From positions 124,001 to 188,000 of the forward strand of contig CAWDHI010000007.1 of assembly GCA_963802095.1 (NCBI GenBank): a stretch of 64,000 nucleotides of DNA, in the 5' to 3' direction. The DNA is from CAVVEQ01 sp963802095 (GTDB taxonomy: Bacteria; Chloroflexota; Anaerolineae; Anaerolineales; Anaerolineaceae). The notes beneath the pieces were generated by a model, which saw only the letters and a list, made by a program, of their open reading frames with translations, did not search any database and had not been told where the DNA came from. Shown piece after piece: positions 1 through 8,388 of this stretch (its first letter is position 1; every line of letters begins with the position of its first letter). A program made the position numbers and the translations under genes.

Positions 1-360
1 AACCCCCAGCTTGGTATCAGCATCGCCGTGGCTATCGCCATCCACAACATCCCGGAGGGCGTGGCGGTTTCCGCGCCGGTGTTCTACGCCACGGGTAGCC
101 GCATGAAAGCATTCACCCTTTCTTTCCTCTCAGGCCTGGCGGAACCCATTGGCGCGTTGATCGGGTTTCTATTACTGCGCCAGGTGGTGAACCCGGCCAC
201 TTTTGGAGTGATCTTCGCTGCTGTGGCGGGCATCATGGTTTATATTTCGCTGGATGAACTCCTGCCAACCGCGGAGGAATACGGCCAGCATCACATTGCG
301 ATCGGTGGTTTGATCGCCGGGATGCTGGTGATGGCAGTCAGCCTGTTGTTATTCGTTTAA
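1..360 (+). CDS. ZIP-family metal transporter, C-terminal part (5' end outside window)
   Basis: Frame 1 is open from the first base, so the gene begins upstream of the window; the GTG at 28 is internal. The visible 119 residues match the C-terminal half of ZIP (ZupT-like) divalent metal transporters. The HNIPEG motif lies in a hydrophobic helix (about residues 16-21), a second helix carries SFLSGLAEPIGA, and an ELLP motif follows, ending in a final hydrophobic segment. In this family the His and Glu of the two helices form the metal site in the membrane. The direction of transport and the metal (Zn, Fe or Mn) cannot be told from this fragment. Confidence 0.9.
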   Translation, partial: NPQLGISIAVAIAIHNIPEGVAVSAPVFYATGSRMKAFTLSFLSGLAEPIGALIGFLLLRQVVNPATFGVIFAAVAGIMVYISLDELLPTAEEYGQHHIAIGGLIAGMLVMAVSLLLFV

Positions 361-392
361 CAAGCCCACGTCTTCTTCTGATATAACCCCCA

Positions 393-1199
393 TTATTTGG
401 GTGTAGAAAGCGTACACTCCAAACTGTTGGATTCACAAAGGGCACCGATTTCATTCAAAAATTCCTGTGGGAGAACAGTTGAAATACCACTCCCGGGGAG
501 GGGCAGCATGGAGACATACTCCCCTTCCGGGAGCGTTGAGAGAAGTTTCACAAATGCGTCCAGCCCTTGCAGCGCAATGCCTGGATCGGTCACCTCCTCA
601 ACAGTTTTCGCGCGGTTGGTACCCAGAAGCAGTGAAAACAACCAGCTGCCTTCCGATTGCCAGGCATACAACTCATATCCTTTCATGGAATGGGCATCCA
701 GGGGAGCGAACACCTCGATCTGCCCCACCATTTCTCCGTTCACTTCCACCTGATAGGTGCCGGGTGGGAATCCATCCAGGCTGACCGATTCTTCGAATGG
801 TTCCAGGATCTGGATGCAGATGGTTTCCGGATTGGTGAGGCTGAACACCTGCACATCGATGATGCCCTCCGCATCCGGGGCAGGAACCACCACCTCCAGT
901 TTGTGACAGGGATCGGGCAGGTTGCCTTTTAATAATAGGCGGTATTGTGGCGGGAAGGATTCGAGGATAAGCAGGTCCGCAGAATCCAGGTAAACAGGGC
1001 CTTCGACAAGGTTTTCATTCACTGGTTTTTCCGTGGAGGGGGAGGAAACTGATCCCCCTGCTTGGTTGGATACGGGGGCATCCGGAAGCATAGGGATCAC
1101 CGTGGGAGGTTCGGATGGAGCAGGATCGATCAACCTGGCGGTACAGGCGGAGGTGAATAGCAGGGTCATCAGGACGGGGATCAAAGTTAGATTTCGCAT
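393..1199 (-). CDS. Putative lipoprotein of unknown function
   Basis: 268 residues. The N-terminus is a short basic region, a hydrophobic stretch and a lipobox ending FTSAC (Cys19), so it is probably lipid-anchored outside the membrane. A Pro/Ser-rich low-complexity linker (residues about 24-60) follows, then a domain of alternating short hydrophobic stretches that looks beta-rich. I do not recognise a family. It is convergent with the ZIP gene, 32 nt away, and diverges from the hydrolase at 1369. The AT-rich 1200-1368 stretch between carries a TATAAT at 1295-1300 facing the hydrolase. Confidence 0.7.
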   Translation of the reverse strand: MRNLTLIPVLMTLLFTSACTARLIDPAPSEPPTVIPMLPDAPVSNQAGGSVSSPSTEKPVNENLVEGPVYLDSADLLILESFPPQYRLLLKGNLPDPCHKLEVVVPAPDAEGIIDVQVFSLTNPETICIQILEPFEESVSLDGFPPGTYQVEVNGEMVGQIEVFAPLDAHSMKGYELYAWQSEGSWLFSLLLGTNRAKTVEEVTDPGIALQGLDAFVKLLSTLPEGEYVSMLPLPGSGISTVLPQEFLNEIGALCESNSLECTLSTPK

Positions 1200-1368
1200 G
1201 GCGGGCTCCTGGAAATTATTATCTGATCATAGGACGCTGGAGAGGTTGGTTTGGTTCCCGCGCCGCAGGGGGGATTGATATAACAAATCGTCAGTATAAT
1301 TAAAGTTTAGAGACCCCCGGTGGGGTGGGAATTGCAGAATCATCATATTTAACTTAGGAGAGCCATTG

Positions 1369-2205
1369 ATGAAGGAAAACAGCGGGAGTGTTCAGGGCGT
1401 TGGCGGCGTAAAACTCTATTACCGAACCTGGCTGCCGGAGAAACCCCCCAGAGGTGTGGTGGCAATCGTGCACGGAGTGGGGGAGCACACAGGCAGATAC
1501 CAGAACCTGGCAAATGCGCTGGTGCCCGCTGGGTATATCGTCACCGGCTTCGACCAGCGCGGCCACGGACGATCGGAAGGGCAGCGCGGGCACATCATGG
1601 CCTGGGAGGAGTACCGCGAGGATATGCGCCTCTACCTGGCGGAGGTTGCCAAGCTTGCCCCGGGGCTTCCATTATTCCTCTACGGGCACAGCATGGGTTC
1701 GCTGGTGATGCCGGATTACCTGCTCAATTACCCGGATGGTTTCGCGGGTGCGATCCTATCCGGGACGGCCATCGACCCGAAGGATTCCGCGCCTGCCCAC
1801 CTGGTGGCGATCGCCCGGGTCATGTCTCGTATCAAGCCAAACTTCTCCATGAAAATTGCTTTGGACGGAAGCTTCCTCTCGCGTGATCCGCAGGTGGCAG
1901 CCGCATACAATACCGATCCACTCGTGCATTGGCAGCGGTCGGCGCGCTGGGGGACCGAATTTTTGGACCGCATTACGTGGCTAAAGGAGAACTTTAAGCG
2001 GATCGAGCTACCGGTGTTGTTTCTGCACGGGGAGTGCGACCCGGTTGTTTCGGTGGAAGGTGCCCGGCGCATGCATGCGGATATCTGGTCGAAGGATAAG
2101 GCCATCCATATCTACCCCGACGGCCTGCACGAACCGCACAACGATATCCAGCACGAACAGGTGGGCGCCGATATCCGCACCTGGCTGGATGCGCATGTGA
2201 AATAG
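1369..2205 (+). CDS. Alpha/beta hydrolase, monoacylglycerol lipase / lysophospholipase type
   Basis: 278-residue serine hydrolase of the alpha/beta fold. The N-terminal HGVGEHTGRY segment (residues 35-44, oxyanion region) and FDQRGHGRSEG are signatures of the monoglyceride lipase group. The nucleophile elbow GHSMG places Ser108; likely partners are Asp224 (GECDP) and His254 (GLHEPHND). It probably cleaves monoacylglycerols or lysophospholipids in the cytoplasm; the substrate is inferred. An AGGAG at 1356-1360 sits 8 nt before the ATG at 1369, preferred over the TTG at 1366. A truncated paralogue lies at 7997. Confidence 0.9.
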   Translation: MKENSGSVQGVGGVKLYYRTWLPEKPPRGVVAIVHGVGEHTGRYQNLANALVPAGYIVTGFDQRGHGRSEGQRGHIMAWEEYREDMRLYLAEVAKLAPGLPLFLYGHSMGSLVMPDYLLNYPDGFAGAILSGTAIDPKDSAPAHLVAIARVMSRIKPNFSMKIALDGSFLSRDPQVAAAYNTDPLVHWQRSARWGTEFLDRITWLKENFKRIELPVLFLHGECDPVVSVEGARRMHADIWSKDKAIHIYPDGLHEPHNDIQHEQVGADIRTWLDAHVK

Positions 2206-2297
2206 CCAGAACGCAGCGTCCCGGGTATATACCCACGGATTACACATCATTTCCAGTGTGGATTTGGGTATAATTCAAGTCCCTGGAGCTTGAAGAC

Positions 2298-2714
2298 TTG
2301 AAACCCCTGAAGCGTAACCTGCTCATTGCTTGTGGAATCCTGTGCATCCTGCTTGGATTTATTGGCATCATCCTGCCAGTACTGCCAACCACTCCCTTCC
2401 TGCTCCTGGCAGCGTATTGTTTCGCGCGCAGCTCGGAAAGGTTCCATACCTGGCTGGTGACGAACAGCCTTTTCGGTCAATACATTCGGAATTTCCAGGA
2501 TGGGCGGGGGATTCCCCGCAGGACGAAAGCACTTGCGATCACCATGCTCTGGCTGATGATCGGTATCTCAGCTGTCTTTTTCGTTTCATCCGGGTGGCTG
2601 CGGGCAGCTCTGGTTGGGATCGCCATCGGGGTAACCATCCACCTCGTCCGCAGGAAGACCCTTGAATCCGGCACTCTTCCGGTGGTCGCGCTGGCCGATT
2701 GCGATGAACCGTAA
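2298..2714 (+). CDS. DUF454 (YbaN-like) inner-membrane protein
   Basis: 138 residues. The N-terminal half holds the family signature GIILPVLPTTPFLLLAAYCF followed by SSERFHTWL. Three to four membrane helices are visible (about residues 9-28, 30-44, 79-97 and 101-116). Members of DUF454 are small inner-membrane proteins with no firm function. The TTG start at 2298 is chosen because GGAG at 2285-2288 is 9 nt upstream and the MKPLKRN beginning is typical. A TATAAT at 2269-2274 could be its -10 box. It is followed by the palindrome at 2762-2799. Confidence 0.85.
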   Translation: MKPLKRNLLIACGILCILLGFIGIILPVLPTTPFLLLAAYCFARSSERFHTWLVTNSLFGQYIRNFQDGRGIPRRTKALAITMLWLMIGISAVFFVSSGWLRAALVGIAIGVTIHLVRRKTLESGTLPVVALADCDEP

Positions 2715-2761
2715 ATCTTCATGGAATCACAACTTGAAAATACCGCTCGTAATAATTGTGC

Positions 2762-2799
2762 GAATAGATCAACCCCGGATATCCGGGGTTGATCTATTC
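2762..2799. repeat. Perfect 38-bp palindrome between DUF454 gene and PLP decarboxylase
   Basis: The two 19-base halves (2762-2780 and 2781-2799) are exact reverse complements with no spacer; each half has a CCCC/GGGG core flanked by GATC. As RNA it would form a 17-bp stem with an AUAU tetraloop, ending 20 nt before the ATG at 2820. No T-run follows on either strand (the next bases are TTAAAAAA), so it is not a textbook intrinsic terminator. It may be a Rho-independent-like end for the DUF454 transcript, an operator for a dimeric regulator, or a mobile palindromic element. Confidence 0.9.
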
Positions 2800-2819
2800 T
2801 TAAAAAAGGGTGATCGGTT

Positions 2820-4223
2820 ATGAACCAAAGTAATCCTGATTATCAAAAGGAAGACCTCACTTACTTCCGCCGCAGAGAGTTGTTGCAGAAGGCGGGTGAA
2901 TATGCAGCGGAATACCTGGCAGGTATGAGTCAGCGCAGGACTTACCCTTCCGCAGAGGCGATCGATAACCTGGTAGTTTTCGATGAGCCCATGCCACAAT
3001 TACCTACAGATGGATGGGAGATACTGAAAACGCTGCACCAGTTCGGATCCCCGGCAACAACTGCCTCAGCAGGCGGAAGGTATTTTGGCTTCGTCAACGG
3101 GGCCACGCTTCCGGCTGCTCTGGCAGCCCGTTGGCTGGCGGATGCGTGGGACCAGAACGCAGCCATGTTCGCCTCCTCACCGCTGGCTTCACGCCTGGAA
3201 ACGGTCTGCGAAAAATGGCTGGTCGAACTGCTTGGTTTACCAGCCGGAACCGCGGCCGGTTTCGTCAGCGGGAGCTCCACCGCCACGCTATGCGCACTTG
3301 CAGCCGCAAGGGATGATCTCCTTCGGCGGCAGGGTTGGAACACGGCAGAGAAAGGTCTCTTCTCTTCACCGGGTATCCGGGTGATTCTCAGCGAACAGGC
3401 GCACGCGACCGTTTTCAAGGCACTCGCCATTCTCGGGTTGGGACGCGCGCGGGTGGAATCGGTGCCCTGCGACACGCAGGGCAGGATGATCACCGCCCGC
3501 ATGCCTGCCCTGGATGAAACCTGCCTGGTGATCACGCAGGCCGGGAACGTGAACACCGGAGCATTTGACCCGATCGGGGAGATCTGCGCGCTTGCACGGG
3601 CAGCTGGAGCGTGGGTACATGTTGACGGAGCCTTTGGGCTGTGGGCGGCTGGCTCGCGGGCAATGCGGCACCTGACCGCAGGAATTGAGATGGCTGATTC
3701 CTGGACAGTGGACGCCCACAAAACCCTTAATGCACCCTATGATTGTGGGATCGTGCTCTGCCGGGATCGGCAAGCGCTTCTTTCGGCGATGCAAATCTCC
3801 GGCGCATATATCCCTTCCACCGGAGAAAGGGATGGGATGAACTACACCCCGGAGATGTCGCGCCGGGCGCGAGCCGTGGACCTCTGGGCGGCGCTCAAGT
3901 CGCTCGGCCGGGAGGGATTGGAAGAACTGGTGGATCGCCTTTGCGGCCTTGCCCTCCGTTTTTCACAGGGGCTTGAGGTAGAAGGGTTCGAGATCCTAAA
4001 CGAGGTCGTCTTCAACCAGGTACTCGTCCGCTGCGAAACGCCGGACCTGACCCGAAAGACGCTGGAAAACATCCAGCAATCCGGCGACTGTTGGTGCGGC
4101 GGGACCACATGGATGGGCGAGCCTGCCATCCGCATCAGCGTCTGTTCGTGGGCTTCGACCGAAAATGATATCGACCGCTCGATCGGAGCATTTGTACAAG
4201 GCAGGGCACTGGCAAATCTATGA
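2820..4223 (+). CDS. Pyridoxal-phosphate-dependent group II decarboxylase family protein
   Basis: 467 residues, the usual length for the glutamate/tyrosine/aromatic-L-amino-acid decarboxylase family of fold-type I PLP enzymes. The PLP lysine is Lys301 in VDAHKTLN. Asp269 in HVDGAFG should contact the pyridine nitrogen and His195 in EQAHATV should stack on the ring. The GSSTATLCAL segment (151-160) should bind the phosphate. It probably acts in the cytoplasm; the substrate cannot be assigned from sequence alone. The gene is monocistronic or leads the tocopherol-cyclase-like gene 61 nt downstream. The Shine-Dalgarno is weak (AGGGTGAT). Confidence 0.87.
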   Translation: MNQSNPDYQKEDLTYFRRRELLQKAGEYAAEYLAGMSQRRTYPSAEAIDNLVVFDEPMPQLPTDGWEILKTLHQFGSPATTASAGGRYFGFVNGATLPAALAARWLADAWDQNAAMFASSPLASRLETVCEKWLVELLGLPAGTAAGFVSGSSTATLCALAAARDDLLRRQGWNTAEKGLFSSPGIRVILSEQAHATVFKALAILGLGRARVESVPCDTQGRMITARMPALDETCLVITQAGNVNTGAFDPIGEICALARAAGAWVHVDGAFGLWAAGSRAMRHLTAGIEMADSWTVDAHKTLNAPYDCGIVLCRDRQALLSAMQISGAYIPSTGERDGMNYTPEMSRRARAVDLWAALKSLGREGLEELVDRLCGLALRFSQGLEVEGFEILNEVVFNQVLVRCETPDLTRKTLENIQQSGDCWCGGTTWMGEPAIRISVCSWASTENDIDRSIGAFVQGRALANL

Positions 4224-4284
4224 AAATGGTGTGGATGGTTGTATAATCGGATAAGAAACATCCAATTCACAAGACGAGGCAATT

Positions 4285-5253
4285 ATGTCCATCCGCAGCA
4301 CGCTCAATCCGGGCATGTATCATGGATGGGGGAAGAAACCACCTTTTTTTGAAGGCTGGTACTTCAAGCTGGTCAGCGCCGATGGCAAACAGAAAGTGGC
4401 TGTCATCCCTGGCGTTATCCTTGGCAAGGATGCTCACTCGTTCATCCAGGTATTGGAGGGGGTAAGTGGAAAAACTGCTTATCATACATACCCCTTGGAA
4501 GGATTTCAGGCTGACCCGCGGAAATTTGCCTTCCAGGTGGGGAACAATTGTTTCGACGGGCGGGGGATCAGCTTAAACACGGAAAGCAGTGAAGGAAAGA
4601 TCACAGGTCAGGTTCGCTTTGGCGCACTCAATCCCTGGCCTGTAACCACATTCTCCCCGGGGATCATGGGATGGTATGCCTGGGTTCCGCGGATGGAATG
4701 CTACCACGGCGTGTTGAGTTTCGATCATTCCCTTGAAGGAGAGCTGGAGCTCGACGGGGAGGAAATGGATTTCTCTGGTGGGCACGGGTATATTGAAAAG
4801 GATTGGGGGCAAGCCTTCCCGGATGCATGGATATGGTTCCAGAGCAATCATTTCAAGGGTGCCAGGGCTTGCATCACAGCCTCGGTTGCGATAATCCCCT
4901 GGATGGGTAGCAGCTTCCGCGGTTTCATCGTCGGCTTATGGCTGGATGGCAGCCTGCACCGCTTTGCAACCTATACCGGTGCGAAGATAGAATCCCTGGA
5001 AATCATGGATGCAGATGTGAAATGGGTTTTACGCAACAAGACCCACCGGCTGATCCTTAGCCCGCAGAGGGTGGAGGGTGGGTTGCTGCGCGGTCCGAGC
5101 CGGGTGGATATGGGACGGCGTGTGCTGGAAACGCTGAAAGCCCGGGTGGAGGTTCGGCTGGAAACGCTGGGAGGCGAACTGGTCTTTGAGGGCACGGGGG
5201 AGCACTCCGGGTTGGAGGTGATGGGCGACCTGCCGAGACTGGTAAAGGGATAA
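4285..5253 (+). CDS. Tocopherol-cyclase-family protein (lipocalin-like)
   Basis: 322 residues resembling the tocopherol cyclase family, which in bacteria that do not make tocopherol is of unknown role. Diagnostic pieces are the start NPGMYHGWGKKPPFFEGWY, the central MGWYAWVPRMECYHGVLSFDH, and GGHGYIEKDWGQAFPDAWIW (about residues 170-190). No signal peptide or membrane segment is visible. The expected fold is a beta-barrel binding a hydrophobic ligand. A TATAAT at 4242-4247 lies 38 nt before the ATG. The link to the upstream decarboxylase is only positional. Confidence 0.85.
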   Translation: MSIRSTLNPGMYHGWGKKPPFFEGWYFKLVSADGKQKVAVIPGVILGKDAHSFIQVLEGVSGKTAYHTYPLEGFQADPRKFAFQVGNNCFDGRGISLNTESSEGKITGQVRFGALNPWPVTTFSPGIMGWYAWVPRMECYHGVLSFDHSLEGELELDGEEMDFSGGHGYIEKDWGQAFPDAWIWFQSNHFKGARACITASVAIIPWMGSSFRGFIVGLWLDGSLHRFATYTGAKIESLEIMDADVKWVLRNKTHRLILSPQRVEGGLLRGPSRVDMGRRVLETLKARVEVRLETLGGELVFEGTGEHSGLEVMGDLPRLVKG

Positions 5254-5387
5254 GCTGGGTTCAGCCAAACAATAGATCGTTAAGGTTTCCCGGTTTCTAT
5301 TTTCCGCGCTCCGAACCGCAGTATCTCCTCCTGGGTTGTGAGGAAAACCAACAAAAGATTTCCCCTCACCTATCCCTCATAATGTGT

Positions 5388-5393
5388 TATACT
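5388..5393 (+). promoter_or_regulatory. Candidate -10 box for the helicase leader
   Basis: TATACT at 5388-5393 in the region upstream of the helicase; no good -35 is visible 17 nt upstream. Transcription starting near 5400 would give a leader of about 188 nt. A short GCCC/GGGC stem (5404-5407 and 5413-5416) followed by a T-rich run lies at its beginning. Confidence 0.4.
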
Positions 5394-5456
5394 ATTTGTC
5401 TTGGCCCGCAGAGGGCTTTCTTTTTCAGGGAATTGTTTTGGTGTGAACGGATGATT

Positions 5457-5484
5457 GCCCGACAAAGTGTCGGGCTATTTTATT
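5457..5484 (+). terminator. Hairpin terminator inside the helicase 5' leader
   Basis: GCCCGACA at 5457-5464 pairs perfectly with TGTCGGGC at 5468-5475 across a 3-base loop, followed by TATTTTATT. It sits about 110 nt upstream of the helicase start and downstream of the only -10-like box. It could end a short leader transcript or act as an attenuator. It is too far (about 200 nt) from the stop of the preceding gene to be its natural terminator without a long 3' UTR. Confidence 0.6.
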
Positions 5485-5545
5485 GGCTGTGCGTGCCGAT
5501 CCGTGAGGAGAGGCAACCCATCGCAAAGTCAAATGGGTAAGTCTG

Positions 5546-5593
5546 GATCATCAAAACACTCTGGCCACATTTTGATTAGGAGTTTTGATGATC
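5546..5593 (+). promoter_or_regulatory. 12-bp inverted repeat sequestering the helicase start codon
   Basis: GATCATCAAAAC at 5546-5557 is the exact reverse complement of GTTTTGATGATC at 5582-5593, which contains the ATG at 5588-5590. The Shine-Dalgarno AGGAG (5578-5582) is in the 24-base loop at its edge. The same upstream arm can instead pair through ATCAAAA (5550-5556) with TTTTGAT (5570-5576), a 7-bp alternative that leaves the start free. This arrangement suggests control of translation by RNA structure. Confidence 0.7.
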
Positions 5594-7219
5594 ACCGATT
5601 TTAATGATTTAAACCTGCAGCCGGAATTGGTGCAGGCAGTTACAGAACTGGGTTTCACTTCCCCCACCCCAATCCAATCCGGGGTCATCCCGCTCATGCT
5701 GGATGGCCGCGATATCATCGGACAGGCACAAACCGGCACCGGCAAGACCGCTGCTTTCGCCCTGCCCATGATCCAGAGTATTCAACCCGGGCAGAAGCTG
5801 ATCCAGGGGTTGGTCCTGGTACCCACCCGGGAGCTGGCCACCCAGGTCGCCGGGGCTATCTCCGAGCTTGGAAGCCACACCAAAGTGAACGTTCTGGCTG
5901 TCTATGGCGGGCAGGCATACGGCTCCCAGATGGGCCAACTCCGCCGCGGAGTGGATATTGTGGTGGGGACCCCCGGCCGCTTGCTGGACCTGATCTACCG
6001 CTCGGTGCTTGATCTAGGCGGCATCCGCACGGTTGTGCTGGATGAAGCGGATGAAATGCTCAGCATGGGTTTCATTGAGGATATCGAATCCATCCTTTCC
6101 AATACCCCAACAGGACACCAGACCGCCCTCTTTTCTGCCACTCTTCCTGCCGCAATCAGAAGCCTGGCCGAAAAATACATGCACGAACCACAGCAGGTGA
6201 ATATCCAGCGCGAGCAGGTGACGGTGGACGCAATAGAACAGCGCTATTACCTGGTGAGCACGCATGAAAAAGCCGCTGCCCTCACTCGTCTTTTCGAGGT
6301 GGAGGATATCACCAGCGCATTGATCTTTGTCCGCACCCGGGCAGAAACGACCACCCTGGCTGCGGAGCTCTCCGCCCGCGGTTTTCCGGCGGAAGCCTTG
6401 AGCGGCGACTTGATCCAGGAAGCCCGCGAAAGAACTCTGAACCGGTTCCGCCAGGGACAGGTGCAGGTGCTGGTGGCAACTGACGTGGCCGCGCGGGGAT
6501 TGGATATCGACAACATTTCGCATGTGTTTAATTTCCAGCTTCCGGATGATCCTGAGATCTACGTCCATCGCATCGGGCGCACCGGGCGGGCGGGGAAGAC
6601 CGGAATTGCAATCACCTTAGTTTCCGCCTCCGAGCGCCGGCGCCTTGGAAGGGTGGAGGCTTTCACCCGTAAAAAGATCCAAATGGCCAGCCTGCCGACG
6701 GAGGAAGATATCCGCGTCAAGCGGGAAGCCAGCCTGACCGGTAAACTGTTGATCTGGCTAAAACGAGGGCGATTCACCCGCGAGCGCGAGCTGGTGGAAC
6801 AGATGATAGCGGAAGGGTACGATCCCCTGGATATTGCTGCGGCTGCATTAAAGGTAGCCCGTGGAGAGGAAAAACAACGACCCATCCATCCCGTCACCGT
6901 AATGGTGGAGAGCAACCCTCACACCGAAAAACGGGGATATGAGCGCAAATCCAACCAGGAACGCTTAGGGGAGAACTCGCACGAGAATGGGATGGTGCGG
7001 CTTAAAATGAAAATGGGCAGGCAGCATGGATTGAGCCCGAACGAGATCGTGGGGTTGATCGCCTCGCGGGCGGAGATCCCCGGGAATGTCATCGGGAAGA
7101 TCAGCATCCAGGACAGCCGCTCCTACGTGGATATCCCCGAGGAAATGGTGCCCCAGGTACTGGCAAGGACGCGAGATGCCCGCATCCGCCGGCTGCCTAT
7201 GGAGCTGCAGTTGGCATGA
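5588..7219 (+). CDS. deaD: DEAD-box ATP-dependent RNA helicase with DbpA-type C-terminal RNA-binding domain
   Basis: 543 residues. The N-terminal RecA domain carries the Q motif (TPTPIQ, 25-30), Walker A AQTGTGKT (47-54), DEAD at 152-155 and SAT at 183-185. The second RecA domain has VATDVAARGLDI and HRIGRTGRAG. The C-terminal part ends in a DbpA/DeaD-type RNA-binding fold (about 465-540). It unwinds structured RNA, typically in ribosome assembly, mRNA turnover or cold adaptation. The ATG at 5588 is chosen over the TTG at 5585. The leader is highly structured, which suggests autoregulation or temperature control; a terminator follows at 7287. Confidence 0.95.
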   Translation: MITDFNDLNLQPELVQAVTELGFTSPTPIQSGVIPLMLDGRDIIGQAQTGTGKTAAFALPMIQSIQPGQKLIQGLVLVPTRELATQVAGAISELGSHTKVNVLAVYGGQAYGSQMGQLRRGVDIVVGTPGRLLDLIYRSVLDLGGIRTVVLDEADEMLSMGFIEDIESILSNTPTGHQTALFSATLPAAIRSLAEKYMHEPQQVNIQREQVTVDAIEQRYYLVSTHEKAAALTRLFEVEDITSALIFVRTRAETTTLAAELSARGFPAEALSGDLIQEARERTLNRFRQGQVQVLVATDVAARGLDIDNISHVFNFQLPDDPEIYVHRIGRTGRAGKTGIAITLVSASERRRLGRVEAFTRKKIQMASLPTEEDIRVKREASLTGKLLIWLKRGRFTRERELVEQMIAEGYDPLDIAAAALKVARGEEKQRPIHPVTVMVESNPHTEKRGYERKSNQERLGENSHENGMVRLKMKMGRQHGLSPNEIVGLIASRAEIPGNVIGKISIQDSRSYVDIPEEMVPQVLARTRDARIRRLPMELQLA

Positions 7220-7286
7220 CCCTTCCATAATCTGGAAGAAAATCTCCGAAATTATGATCTTGGGATATATCCCCTATTCATATTGA

Positions 7287-7319
7287 ATGCGTGTCCTTTT
7301 CGGATGCGCATTTCGTTTT
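7287..7319 (+). terminator. Intrinsic terminator after the helicase gene
   Basis: A 10-bp stem (7287-7296 with 7302-7311, two G-T wobbles) around a TTTTC loop is followed by TTTCGTTTTC. It lies 68 nt beyond the helicase stop and before the next gene. Confidence 0.75.
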
Positions 7320-7427
7320 CTACTCTGACTCTCAGGCGGAGAGCAGTGAATTTCGTGAAAGAGAAGGGTCTTCGGTTCGGCTTAAGCGGTATTGACAATT
7401 AGACCGGGTTCGGATTCAATAGATAAA

Positions 7428-7859
7428 ATGGATTCAACCCCCCGCTGGATACCAATTCTATTCGGCACCGTCATGATACTAATGGCGCTGATCATCCTCG
7501 GCGCTTTCTACGGATATATCCCGGCTGAAGGGGAGTTCACGGCACCGCCGGTCATCATCCTCAGCATTTGCATCTGCCTCCTGGCGGCTGGCCTGGCGAT
7601 CTTGATCCCACCGGGAGCACCCGCCATCCTGCGCACAGCTCTGGGAATCATCACATTTATCACCCTGGCAGCGGTGTGCAACTGGACAGCTTTCGCGCCG
7701 GAGGTCACTTACACCTCATCCACATCCATCGGACCTTTCTCATTTGAAGGGGAAGACCAGGTGGGTGGGAGGATAGTGTTCGGACTGGTTGCCATCGTGG
7801 TGGATATCATTCTGGTTTCTTCCCTGGTCATCTGGCTGAAGAGGCTTACCCGTAAATAA
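7428..7859 (+). CDS. Hypothetical four-helix membrane protein
   Basis: 143 residues from the ATG at 7428 (an in-frame TTG at 7392 coincides with a TTGACA that looks like a -35 box, so the ATG is preferred). Four hydrophobic segments are visible: about residues 6-26, 38-60, 63-80 and 113-137. No family is recognised. Its last helix (FGLVAIVVDIILVSS) is repeated in degenerate form at about 8183-8236, so a paralogue once lay there. Little more can be said. Confidence 0.6.
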   Translation: MDSTPRWIPILFGTVMILMALIILGAFYGYIPAEGEFTAPPVIILSICICLLAAGLAILIPPGAPAILRTALGIITFITLAAVCNWTAFAPEVTYTSSTSIGPFSFEGEDQVGGRIVFGLVAIVVDIILVSSLVIWLKRLTRK

Positions 7860-7996
7860 TCCTGTCAGGAAAATTCACTATTGCTGTTTTTAGGACTTGA
7901 CTTTTTATTTTTCTGTGCAATGCTTAATTGAGATGATTAATTCCTAAGGGCGAATGTGTTTCTCCAGTCGATTTAAATAGTTAAATTGGAGGACTT

Positions 7997-8284
7997 ATGA
8001 AACATACTGATGGCAAGTTCAAGGGTGTTCGTGGAGCGAACATTTACTACCAGGGATGGATACCCGATGGGGAGGTTAAAGCTGTGCTTTTCCTTGTTCA
8101 CGGGTTGGGAGAACACTGCTGCCGTATTTTTGCTATAATCAATTGGTTCCAAATTCCACCCAACTTTCAATTGGGTCACTTTCGGGCTGGTAGCCATCGC
8201 GGTGGATATCATCCTGATTTCCTCAATAATCCTATAGTTGCACAAACTCACCCAAAATTGATCCCTCTTTTCATTATTGCGTGA
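7997..8284 (+). pseudogene. Chimeric remnant: alpha/beta hydrolase N-terminus joined to 3' end of a membrane-protein paralogue
   Basis: A good GGAGG (7988-7992) precedes ATG 7997. The first 37 or so codons (KGVRGANIYY, LFLVHGLGEHC) match the start of a monoglyceride-lipase-like hydrolase such as the one at 1369, up to the HGLGEH motif. The match then stops; no nucleophile Ser follows. From about 8183, in another frame, the bases encode FGLVAIAVDIILISS, closely matching residues near the C-terminus of the 7428 protein and ending in TAG. The natural reading is a deletion that removed the 3' part of one gene and the 5' part of another. Confidence 0.75.
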
Positions 8285-8388
8285 AGACTTGACTTCTCTC
8301 TTCTGCCAGACAAGGAAAACCATCATGCAAAAAATGCTGATTTGCTGATGTGAGGCTTGATCATTTGCTTTAAGATCAATTCAAGAAA

